DNA of 64,000 nucleotides, taken from the NCBI GenBank assembly GCA_910588375.1, contig CAJUQA010000001.1, forward strand, positions 124,001 through 188,000, in the 5' to 3' direction. This document shows, piece after piece, positions 7,701 through 15,907 of the stretch. A program made the position numbers and the translations under genes. How positions within the stretch are numbered: position 1 is the stretch's first letter; each line of letters opens with the position of its first letter. The notes under the pieces were generated by a model. The model was not told where the DNA came from. It saw nothing but the letters and a program-made list of their open reading frames with translations, and did no database searches. The DNA is from an uncultured Odoribacter sp. GTDB taxonomy: Bacteria > Bacteroidota > Bacteroidia > Bacteroidales > Marinifilaceae.

Positions 7701-9272
7701 ATGGCATTGAATTACTCTTATCTTCTGCCTGTCGCAGGGTTGGTGACCTTGAACGGCTGTACGCAGAAAAAGGCTCCGGAAAGGAAACCGTTGAACATCG
7801 TCTATATCATGACGGACGACCATTCGTATCAAACGATGAGTTGCTACGATAAACGCTATACCCATACGCCCAATTTGGACAGGATTGCGGAGGAAGGCGT
7901 GAAGTTTACCAATAGTTTTGTCTGTAATTCTTTGTCAGGTCCCAGCCGGGCTGTTTTGTTGACCGGCAAGCATAGCCACAAGAACGGTTATACGGATAAT
8001 GAGGGAGGAAAGATTTTCAACGGCCAGCAACAGACGGTGCAGCAGTTGTTGCAGGAGGGGGGCTACCAGACCGCAATGATCGGCAAGTGGCACCTGGGCG
8101 GAACGCCTACGTGTTTCGACTATTGGACGATTCTGCCGGCTCAGGGGGATTATTACAATCCGGATTTCATTACGCCGGAAGGGACGGTGAGACACGAGGG
8201 ATATGTGACGAATATTATCACTGATTTGAGTATCGACTGGCTGCGGAACAAACGCGACACGACGAAGCCGTTTTGCATGTTTGTCCACCACAAGGCCATC
8301 CACCGCAACTGGATGGGGGATACCGCCGATTTGGCCCTTTTTGAAGACCGGACGTTCGAGATGCCGGAGAATTTCTGGGATGACTACAAAGGACGTGTGG
8401 CGGCTGCCAAGCAGGAAATGAGCATCGACAAGGACATGACGATGATTTACGATTTGAAGATGCTGGATGACCAGGTGGACGACCATTACCGTTCGATTTA
8501 TATCCGGGATAACGGCACGCAGGGAACGTACGGACGGATGAATGAAGCGCAACGGACGGCTTGGGATAAGCATTACAAACCCATTATCAAGGAGTTCAAG
8601 AAAGCGAAACTGAAAGGGAAAGCGCTGGCCGAATGGAAGTACCAGCGGTATATGCGCGACTATCTGAAGACGGTGAAGTCGTTGGACGACAATGTGGGAC
8701 GTTTGCTGAAAGAGCTGGAAGAGGAAGGATTGCTGGATAATACGTTGATTGTGTATGCTTCCGACCAGGGATTCTACATGGGGGAACACGGATGGTTCGA
8801 CAAGCGCTTTATGTATGAGGAATCCATGCGTACGCCTCTGATTATGCGTCTGCCCGAAGGATTCGATTACAGAGGGGATGTGCCGCAGTTGGTGCAGAAT
8901 ATCGACTATGCGCCTACCTTCCTGGAATTGGCGGGACTTCCCGTGCCGGAAGATATTCAGGGAGTGTCATTGGTACCGTTGTTGAAAGGGGAGAAACCGG
9001 CGGACTGGAGAAAGTCGTTGTACTATCATTTTTATGAATATCCCGCCGAACACAGCGTGTGCCGTCACTACGGCGTGAGAACGGAGCGTTATAAACTGAT
9101 ACATTTCTATAACGACATCGACGAGTGGGAATTATACGACTTGCAGGAAGACCCTTCGGAAATGAACAATCTGTACGGCAAACCCGGTACGGAGGAAATA
9201 ACCAAGGAATTGAAAGCGGAGTTGGAAAGATTGCAGGTATTTTATGACGACCCCATTCGGGAGAAGAATTGA
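7701..9272 (+). CDS. Serine-type family S1 sulfatase, lipoprotein or secreted
   Basis: The 523-residue product hydrolyses a sulfate ester, probably on a host or dietary glycan, in the periplasm or on the surface. The N-terminus (MALNYSYLLPVAGLVTLNGC) carries a plausible lipobox LNGC. The metal-binding MTDDH is at residues 37-41. The activation motif is Ser79-Gly-Pro81-Ser82-Arg83 followed by AVLLTGKH, so Ser79 would be turned into formylglycine by an anaerobic maturase encoded elsewhere. The late DQGFYMGEHGWFDKR supplies further metal and substrate residues. Overall order resembles N-acetylglucosamine-6-sulfatases (S1_11), but subfamily is inference. No SusC/D pair or glycosidase is adjacent. 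A terminator follows at 9293. Confidence 0.9.
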   Translation: MALNYSYLLPVAGLVTLNGCTQKKAPERKPLNIVYIMTDDHSYQTMSCYDKRYTHTPNLDRIAEEGVKFTNSFVCNSLSGPSRAVLLTGKHSHKNGYTDNEGGKIFNGQQQTVQQLLQEGGYQTAMIGKWHLGGTPTCFDYWTILPAQGDYYNPDFITPEGTVRHEGYVTNIITDLSIDWLRNKRDTTKPFCMFVHHKAIHRNWMGDTADLALFEDRTFEMPENFWDDYKGRVAAAKQEMSIDKDMTMIYDLKMLDDQVDDHYRSIYIRDNGTQGTYGRMNEAQRTAWDKHYKPIIKEFKKAKLKGKALAEWKYQRYMRDYLKTVKSLDDNVGRLLKELEEEGLLDNTLIVYASDQGFYMGEHGWFDKRFMYEESMRTPLIMRLPEGFDYRGDVPQLVQNIDYAPTFLELAGLPVPEDIQGVSLVPLLKGEKPADWRKSLYYHFYEYPAEHSVCRHYGVRTERYKLIHFYNDIDEWELYDLQEDPSEMNNLYGKPGTEEITKELKAELERLQVFYDDPIREKN

Positions 9273-9292
9273 AATGGGTTTTGAATAAAGAA

Positions 9293-9336
9293 AAGAGGCT
9301 GGCTGGAAAATGAAATTTGGTCAGCCTCTTGTTTTT
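9293..9336 (+). terminator. Intrinsic terminator after the sulfatase
   Basis: AAGAGGCTG pairs with CAGCCTCTT (9 bp, about 20-nt loop) and is followed by GTTTTT. It starts 21 nt after the sulfatase stop. Confidence 0.75.
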
Positions 9337-9362
9337 CTGTTGTATTTTCAATCGTGCTGCTT

Positions 9363-10034
9363 ATGACCGTATATGAGATTGTTGCTTTTTACAGGGAGTC
9401 GGAGGAAGAAGTGAGGGAACATGCGGAAAGGTTTGCTGCTCTCTGCGGCTTTGGGGTGCGGTATGAAAAGTATCCCGCCGGGGAGAAGGAGATGACGGAT
9501 TTCATCCGGGAGGATACGGTGGTTTGCGTGTTCAACCGGCATGCCATGAAGTTCCGTAAATTTTTCAGATTTGTCTATGCGGTGCAAAGACCCGCTTTGG
9601 TTTTCGGCACCGGTTGTTCTCCGGAAGCATACCACCGGTTGAAATTGCCTGTGGGGTATGACCTGGAAAATAAGGAAAAGGCCGTATGGGCTAATTTTTT
9701 CCGGCGCCGGAATGCCCGTTTGGATGTTGAGTTGTTGGTTCCCCGGGAAAAAGATGAACTGATTGCGGAAAAAGTGGATAACAATGTGTATTTCACGGAG
9801 AAGATTTTTACCGATTCGGGAGCGGTTTTTCAAAAGAGCGAATGGAAGCTGCCGTATGAGAAGTTGTTGGAATCCATTCTCCGGAGGGAGGAAAATTCAT
9901 GGGTGTTGATGAGGTTGCCTTCCCGGGTATTTCCCTTTTTTATTCCTTTTTCTTTGCGTGTATACAGGCGTTATGCCCATGTTCCGGTTTTGTTCATACC
10001 GCGGGACGAGAGTCTTTATATACCTTGCCACTAA
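9363..10034 (+). CDS. Hypothetical protein, 223 residues
   Basis: I do not recognise this family. The product is a soluble-looking alpha/beta protein beginning MTVYEIVAFYRESEEEVREHAERFAAL and ending with HVPVLFIPRDESLYIPCH. There is no signal peptide or transmembrane segment. The alternation of helices and short hydrophobic strands (VVCVFNRHAMKF, RPALVFGTG, SWVLMRLP, VPVLFIP) recalls a universal-stress-protein fold, but I see no ATP-binding G-2x-G-9x-G motif, so this is only a suggestion. An in-frame GTG at 9354 would add three residues; ATG 9363 is preferred. It converges with the metallopeptidase gene, stop codons 12 nt apart. Confidence 0.6.
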   Translation: MTVYEIVAFYRESEEEVREHAERFAALCGFGVRYEKYPAGEKEMTDFIREDTVVCVFNRHAMKFRKFFRFVYAVQRPALVFGTGCSPEAYHRLKLPVGYDLENKEKAVWANFFRRRNARLDVELLVPREKDELIAEKVDNNVYFTEKIFTDSGAVFQKSEWKLPYEKLLESILRREENSWVLMRLPSRVFPFFIPFSLRVYRRYAHVPVLFIPRDESLYIPCH

Positions 10035-10046
10035 TCAAACGGAGGT

Positions 10047-13010
10047 TTATATGTTGAAGCCGATAGTAAACAGCAGGTCGGCGAATACGGACTTTTTCCG
10101 GGTCTCGTAGCCTGTGCGTACTCCTGCCTGTATCGGGAAAGGCAGGCGCAGGAGAGGAAGGTCTACCGTTAATTCCGCTCCGTAGGAATAATAGTTTTTC
10201 TTGTATCCGTTTGTTTTTTCGTTCACCATATCGAAGAATATGCCGCCGTTCACGGCTTTGATATACACCAGGGAGGTGATGTGCTGGTCGGGGTAGAACA
10301 AGGGAAGCATATAGCCGCTTCGGAAGGTGGTGAATTCGTTCCCGTAGATTTTGATACCCCTCGGAGCCAGTATTTTTTTACCGTAACCGCTGTTATCCGG
10401 TCTTTTCTGATGACCGGCATACGCATATAAGGAATGGTTTTTGAAAAATCCCGGGAAATAGAAATAGCCGGAAGCCCACCATTCGTGTCCGAGATTTAGT
10501 TTTTTCAGGGGTGTGTGGGCGAATCCTCCTTGCAGGATTTGTCCCCAGCGGGGATTGATTTCCTGGGTCGTCATGCGGGTCTGGTTGCTGAAAAGGAGTC
10601 CGTATTCCAGCATTTGGTAATAGTTGGCCGGTGTGGAATAGCGATAGTGCGCCGGGTTGGCCGGGTAGAGATACCCGATATCGTCTTTGATCCGCAGTTG
10701 GTAAAGTTTGCGGACATCGTTGTTATGCAGTGCTTCAATCTTGTAGCGGACATAAGGAGTGACGGAACGGGCGTAGTTCTTTACGGAGATATTGAACGGG
10801 AATTGCATGGTCAAGGCTCCCTGGGTATAGTTGGAACGGTTCTCGAAATACAGGGAGTCCCGTTGTTGGGTCTGTTGATTGAGCACGTCCGGCTGGAACG
10901 AGTGGTAATCGTATTTTCCGGTTCTCAGGTCAAGGTTAAAAACAGGCCACAGGGCTTTGTAGTCGGCGTGGAGCATCCAAGCTCCGTGGTCATAGTCGGA
11001 ATCGGCGATGTAGCCGGCTGTCAGTGAAAGCGTGCTGAGTTTATTCTGGGAGTAAACCACCAGCCCGATGTTGACGTCCTGTTCCTGAGCGTTGATGTAG
11101 AGGGGACCCCAACTGTGCGGATTCAACAGATGGGTGAATTTGTTGTATTTCCGGGTTCGGAAAACGGAATCGTTGGAATAGTTCAATTGCCATCCTTCCA
11201 GTTGGGCAAGACTGTCTGCCAGACGGTATCGGGCAAAGCGGGGCTGCTGTTTGCGGAGGCTGTTGAGGGAAACGGTGCCGGGTTTGTAGCCGTCGGAGGT
11301 ATAGAATGAAAAGTAGAGCCGTTGGCGGGCGGAGTCCACTGCCGGAAAACGGAGTCCGAAGGGGGCACTGAGAATATGGAATGTTTCGCCAGTCACTAAA
11401 TTTTTTTCATAAAAAGCGTTATTGCCGTTGTAAGAGGCGCGATAAAAAAGAGAGTTGCCGCATAGTACGGGGTTGTCCAGTTCGTACCATACCGGTTCGG
11501 TCAGTGTTTGCCGTTCTCCGGTTTCGGGGCGGATGCTTTCGATGCGGATACCTGAGGGGCTTTGTACCACTGTCAGTATTTGGCCGTTGCAGAAAGAGGG
11601 ATGGATGAATAATTCGTTTTCTCCGGCCGGGATGCGGCGGATTTCTTTTTTCATATCGTTGGAAAGCAGAACCAGAAAGGACCGGTTTTCGTTGTCCACT
11701 TCAACGACGCCCCAGTTATCGCCTGCGGCGAACGGGGAAAAACGGTTCCGGGAACTTTTATGATAGCGGTATTTCTTGTGTTTCAGGTCATAGGTGGTAA
11801 GGGTATTCCGTCCACCGTTTGCCCAGCGGAGGTGGGGTTTGTATTCTGTCCAGGCCAGTTGTCCGTTGTGATAGGCAAATTTGTTGTCGTTCAGGCTGCC
11901 GGTGGGTGTAATGACTTTTTCTCCTTTCGTATCGTGCCGGACGAAGGCTCCCGTCTGTCGGAATCCCTTTTTGTAAGCAATCCATTGGTCGTTTCCAGTG
12001 GGAATGGGGTAATAGTAGTTGGTGTAGTAAGGATTGGACGTGGGTAGTGTGTCGAACCAGGCGGAGGTATTTTCCACTTCTTTTTTCCAGATTTCCTGGA
12101 GTTCGGAAAAGTTGTCGTGATACAATGTGCGTTTGGCATCCCGGTAAGTGTTTGCTTTTTTTACTTTCTCGGGGTCGATGAAAAGGGAGCGGAACGTGGA
12201 GTCCTGCCATAGTTCGTTTCGGCGGGCATTCAGTGTTTTTTTGAGACTGCTGGCAAACGGGGTGATACTGAGCGGGCGGCGGCCGATACGGGTCAGTGCG
12301 TCGGACCAGATTTCGGGTCCGTAGTTGATGCGGGAGTTGGCTACCATGAAATAGCCCATGGTATAGCGGTTGGGCACATAATCTTTGAATGAACCCAGGC
12401 TGGCTTTGAAGTAGCTGTATATCCCTTTTTCCACGACCTGGGCTTTCATTTCGTTCAGGAATTCGGGTGAACGTCCCCGTCCGAGGTGTCCCAGGGCGGT
12501 TTCGTAGGTGACGGCGTCCCCTTCCATAAACCAAAGGGGAAGATATAGCCCCGTTACGGCAATAGTTGCCTCTTCCCCGAAGATGTATTGTAAAATTTTT
12601 GTCAGTCCCTGGTTGACTTTGTCAATCTGGACGACGTGGCGGAATTCATGGACACACAGGTGTTCGAGCCAGGAATCGGAGGGATCCTGTGACGGCATGG
12701 TGTAGAGGTCGGTGCGTTTGGGCGCCCAGGCTACGCTGCCGTTGGAGATGCCGCCGTTCGGGTGGAGAATCATGGACACCTTTACCGGTTTGTGTGCCAA
12801 TGTATTGCCGTGGGTGTATAAGGTCTGGTATATATTGGCTATTTTCTGGGCGTTGGCTTCGAAGTAGTCCGGATAAATAATCTGGAAGTCTTTGGTTTTA
12901 ATCTGTTTCCAGCGCAGGGATGCAGGGTCTTGTCCGAAATCGGTGAATTGTGCGTGGGTGTAACAGAAAATGAGCAGCAAAAGAAGTGATAAAATGGACC
13001 TTTTCCCCAT
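10047..13010 (-). CDS. Secreted gluzincin-type metallopeptidase with TolB-like propeller and barrel-like end
   Basis: The 987-residue product has a signal peptide (MGKRSILSLLLLLIFCYTHAQ). Residues 115-170 hold a zinc-peptidase site: His121-Glu122-Phe-Arg-His125 (HEFRH) with Glu163 in WFMEGDAVTYE as probable third ligand, the spacing expected for peptidase MA/gluzincins. Residues about 320-640 contain short blocks such as WIAYKKG, KFAYHNGQLAWTEY and RQRLYFSFYTSDGY that look like TolB/WD40-like propeller blades. The last 330 residues alternate aromatic strands (GALTMQFPFNISVKNYARSVTPYVRYKIEAL) and end in FADLLFTIGFNI, as in an outer-membrane barrel. Substrate is unknown. Confidence 0.72.
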   Translation of the reverse strand: MGKRSILSLLLLLIFCYTHAQFTDFGQDPASLRWKQIKTKDFQIIYPDYFEANAQKIANIYQTLYTHGNTLAHKPVKVSMILHPNGGISNGSVAWAPKRTDLYTMPSQDPSDSWLEHLCVHEFRHVVQIDKVNQGLTKILQYIFGEEATIAVTGLYLPLWFMEGDAVTYETALGHLGRGRSPEFLNEMKAQVVEKGIYSYFKASLGSFKDYVPNRYTMGYFMVANSRINYGPEIWSDALTRIGRRPLSITPFASSLKKTLNARRNELWQDSTFRSLFIDPEKVKKANTYRDAKRTLYHDNFSELQEIWKKEVENTSAWFDTLPTSNPYYTNYYYPIPTGNDQWIAYKKGFRQTGAFVRHDTKGEKVITPTGSLNDNKFAYHNGQLAWTEYKPHLRWANGGRNTLTTYDLKHKKYRYHKSSRNRFSPFAAGDNWGVVEVDNENRSFLVLLSNDMKKEIRRIPAGENELFIHPSFCNGQILTVVQSPSGIRIESIRPETGERQTLTEPVWYELDNPVLCGNSLFYRASYNGNNAFYEKNLVTGETFHILSAPFGLRFPAVDSARQRLYFSFYTSDGYKPGTVSLNSLRKQQPRFARYRLADSLAQLEGWQLNYSNDSVFRTRKYNKFTHLLNPHSWGPLYINAQEQDVNIGLVVYSQNKLSTLSLTAGYIADSDYDHGAWMLHADYKALWPVFNLDLRTGKYDYHSFQPDVLNQQTQQRDSLYFENRSNYTQGALTMQFPFNISVKNYARSVTPYVRYKIEALHNNDVRKLYQLRIKDDIGYLYPANPAHYRYSTPANYYQMLEYGLLFSNQTRMTTQEINPRWGQILQGGFAHTPLKKLNLGHEWWASGYFYFPGFFKNHSLYAYAGHQKRPDNSGYGKKILAPRGIKIYGNEFTTFRSGYMLPLFYPDQHITSLVYIKAVNGGIFFDMVNEKTNGYKKNYYSYGAELTVDLPLLRLPFPIQAGVRTGYETRKKSVFADLLFTIGFNI

Positions 13011-13176
13011 AGCCGGCAGTGTTGTTTACAATGAGCCTCTAATATACGATATTTTTTTTAGAGGGTTAAAAAAAGTTATGATTTTTAAGTGGAAGGAGGT
13101 AAGCGGATGGAACAGGATGCTCGGGCCGGTTGAAACTTTTAGCTTTCGGGTAGTTTTAATGCAAGATATTATTTCG

Positions 13177-13184
13177 TAACTTTG
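13177..13184 (+). promoter_or_regulatory. -7 element of the ligA promoter
   Basis: TAACTTTG matches TAnnTTTG, with a TTTT 19 nt upstream in the -33 position. It implies a leader of about 130 nt for ligA. The rest of the 311-bp gap shows no gene. Confidence 0.55.
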
Positions 13185-13321
13185 CCGGAATAAACCGTGT
13201 CTGAAAAGCGCCGGTTTCTGAAATTACACCTGAGGGCTACCCGTGTTTATTACGGCAAGAAGTCTGCTTGTATAGTGGCCTCCGGGGATTTTCAGAAGGT
13301 ATAAATTAATAGGTTCAGGAT

Positions 13322-15823
13322 ATGCAGACTGAGGTAGAAAGACTTTTGACATTAAGGGAGGCATTGGAATATCATAATAACAAGTATTATATAGACAATG
13401 CCCCTGAGATTTCGGACATGGAGTTCGACCGGCTGATGCATGAGTTGGAGGGGCTGGAGGCGCTTCATCCTGAATTGTATGACCCGAATTCACCGACGCA
13501 GCGCGTGGGGAGGGATTTTAATCGGGAATTTACACAGGTGGCCCATAAGTATCCGATGCTTTCGTTGGGAAATACGTATAGCGAGGAAGAGTTGAGGGAA
13601 TTTGACAATCGGGTGCGTAAAGCGGCGGGAGAAGTGGAGTATGTCTGCGAACTGAAATATGACGGAACTTCCATCAGTTTAACCTACCGGGAGGGGGTGT
13701 TGGTGCAGGCCGTTACCCGGGGGGACGGGGTGCGGGGTGATGATGTGACGGACAATGTCCGTACAATCCGTACGGTCCCGTTGAAATTGCGGGGTGATTA
13801 TCCCGCAGAGTTTGAAATCCGGGGGGAAATCTTGATGCCTTTTGCTGTGTTTAACCGTTTGAATCAGGAGAAAGCCGAAGCGGGAGAACCGTTGTTTGCC
13901 AATCCGAGAAATGCCGCCGCCGGAACTTTGAAGTTACAGAATTCCTCGCTGGTAGCGAAACGTCATCTGGATTGTTTTTTATACTATATGCCGGGGGAGG
14001 AAACGCCTGCCGATACCCATTACGGCAATTTGCAGAAAGCTAAGGAGTGGGGTTTCCACATGCCGCCTTATGTGGAAGTGTGCCGCTCTGTGGATGATGT
14101 CTGGGCTTTTATTGAGAAATGGGATAAGGAGCGGGTGAATCTGCCGGTGCCGATAGATGGAATCGTGGTGAAGGTAAACGACCTGGAAAAGCAGCATTTG
14201 CTGGGATATACGGCCAAGTCCCCGCGGTGGGCGATTGCCTATAAGTTCCGGGCGGAACGGGAAGCCACGCCGTTGGTGAGCGTGAGTTATCAGGTGGGGC
14301 GTACGGGAAGTATTACGCCGGTGGCGAATCTGGAGCCGGTACATATAGCGGGCACTATTGTGAAGAGGGCGTCTTTGCATAATGCGGATATTATCGCCGA
14401 ACTGGATTTGCATGAACATGATACGGTGTATGTGGAAAAGGGCGGAGAGATTATTCCTAAAATCGTGGGGGTGGATGTGAGCCGCAGGAAGGCGGATGCT
14501 TTGCCGGTACATTTTATTGAGCGGTGTCCTGAGTGCGGAACGGAGTTGGTGAGGGAGGAAGGCGAGGCCAATCATTATTGTCCGAATGAGGACCATTGTC
14601 CGCCTCAGATTGCGGGGAAGATAGAGCATTTCGTCAGTCGGAAAGCGATGGATATAGAAGGTATGGGCAAGGAAACTGTCGATTTGTTGTTGAGTCAGCA
14701 TATTATCCGGGATGTGAGTGATATTTATCTGTTGCCGGAGAAGCGGGAGGAATTGATAGGGTTGGAAAAAATCATTTATCCGGACAGTTTTGAGGTGACG
14801 AGTATTCCTTTGGCAAAAATCATATACGGCTTTGAAATAGGCATGAAAAATATTTCGTCCAGGAATGCCGCTATGCTGGCCGCGCATTTCGGAAGTTTGC
14901 AGGAGCTGGAGGAAGCCGGGCGGGAACGCTTGCTGGCGTTGCCGTGGGACGATAAGGAAGATAAGGAGCGGAATGTCAGCCGCCTGACGGAATATTTCCG
15001 TATGCCTTTCAATGAGACGCTGGAGCGGCTGAAAGATGCGGGAAGAGTGGCGGATATTCCGCTGGATTATGTGATTTATGCTTTGAATATTCCGGGTATA
15101 GACCGGCATAAGGCCGATTTGCTGGTTTCCGGTTTCGATTATATTTATGAATTGTCTGTGGCCTCCGATTCCCTGCTCACGGTCATTGACGGGATAAGCG
15201 AGGGGGATGCGGAACAGATTACCGGATTTTTTGCCCGGCATGAAAAGTTGGTGCGGAAACTGAATACGCTGAACGTGTACCGGATGCAGGAAAAATCCGT
15301 GGAAAATCTGCTGGCAGGTATCGAGAAATCGAAAACGGCAGGTTTTGCGGCTTTTCTCTATGGATTGGGAATCCGTTATATCGGGGAAACGGCATCCCGG
15401 AATTTGGCGAAAAGTTTTAAAAACATGCGTAACCTCATGGAAGCCGATTACGAACAATTGACAGAAGTGGAGGATATCGGGGAGCAGATGGCCAACAGTA
15501 TTCTGAAGTATTTTGCCAAAGAGGAAAACCGGCAATTGGTGGAACGTTTGCTTGCCTGCGGTATCCGGGCGGAAGTGGAGGAAAAAGCCGGGGTGAGCGA
15601 TTTGCTGGACGGGATGACGTTTGTCATCACGGGAACGTTGAGCAGGCCCCGGGAGTATTTTAAAGAGATGATTCTGTATGCGGGAGGGAAGGTGAGCGAT
15701 TCGGTGTCAGCCAAGACAACGTTTTTGCTGGCGGGCGAGAATGCCGGAAGTAAATTGAAAAAAGCGGAGAAACTGGAAATCCCGGTGCTTTCCGAGGAAG
15801 AATTTTATTTGAAACTGAAATAG
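13322..15823 (+). CDS. ligA: NAD-dependent DNA ligase LigA with extra HhH units
   Basis: LigA seals nicks in replication and repair using NAD. Domains in order: Ia (YYIDNAPEISDMEFDRL, 22-38), adenylation domain with catalytic Lys112 in ELKYDGTS, OB fold, Zn finger Cys402/405/420/426, helix-hairpin-helix region, and C-terminal BRCT (LDGMTFVITGTLSRPREYF). At 833 residues it is about 160-170 longer than a usual LigA. The excess lies between residues about 484 and 654. The canonical unit MQEKSVENLLAGIEKSK...FLYGLGIRYIGETASRNLAKSF (655-745) is preceded by two diverged copies of the same pattern, IYGFEIGMKNISSRNAAMLAAHF (about 501) and IYALNIPGIDRHKADLLVSGF (about 585). The frame is intact throughout. 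clpC follows after 84 nt. Confidence 0.95.
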   Translation: MQTEVERLLTLREALEYHNNKYYIDNAPEISDMEFDRLMHELEGLEALHPELYDPNSPTQRVGRDFNREFTQVAHKYPMLSLGNTYSEEELREFDNRVRKAAGEVEYVCELKYDGTSISLTYREGVLVQAVTRGDGVRGDDVTDNVRTIRTVPLKLRGDYPAEFEIRGEILMPFAVFNRLNQEKAEAGEPLFANPRNAAAGTLKLQNSSLVAKRHLDCFLYYMPGEETPADTHYGNLQKAKEWGFHMPPYVEVCRSVDDVWAFIEKWDKERVNLPVPIDGIVVKVNDLEKQHLLGYTAKSPRWAIAYKFRAEREATPLVSVSYQVGRTGSITPVANLEPVHIAGTIVKRASLHNADIIAELDLHEHDTVYVEKGGEIIPKIVGVDVSRRKADALPVHFIERCPECGTELVREEGEANHYCPNEDHCPPQIAGKIEHFVSRKAMDIEGMGKETVDLLLSQHIIRDVSDIYLLPEKREELIGLEKIIYPDSFEVTSIPLAKIIYGFEIGMKNISSRNAAMLAAHFGSLQELEEAGRERLLALPWDDKEDKERNVSRLTEYFRMPFNETLERLKDAGRVADIPLDYVIYALNIPGIDRHKADLLVSGFDYIYELSVASDSLLTVIDGISEGDAEQITGFFARHEKLVRKLNTLNVYRMQEKSVENLLAGIEKSKTAGFAAFLYGLGIRYIGETASRNLAKSFKNMRNLMEADYEQLTEVEDIGEQMANSILKYFAKEENRQLVERLLACGIRAEVEEKAGVSDLLDGMTFVITGTLSRPREYFKEMILYAGGKVSDSVSAKTTFLLAGENAGSKLKKAEKLEIPVLSEEEFYLKLK

Positions 15824-15907
15824 GAGGGGAATGGAGTGTGGGGATGGAAACAGAAACGTTAAGTGTTGAATGCGACTTAAAAGGTTGTTTGTTATATTAG
15901 GAGAAAC

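Noticed and set aside
13979..15535. 518-codon minus-strand frame opposite ligA
   Set aside because: Antisense shadow; low-complexity His/Arg/Phe-rich text with no recognisable domain.
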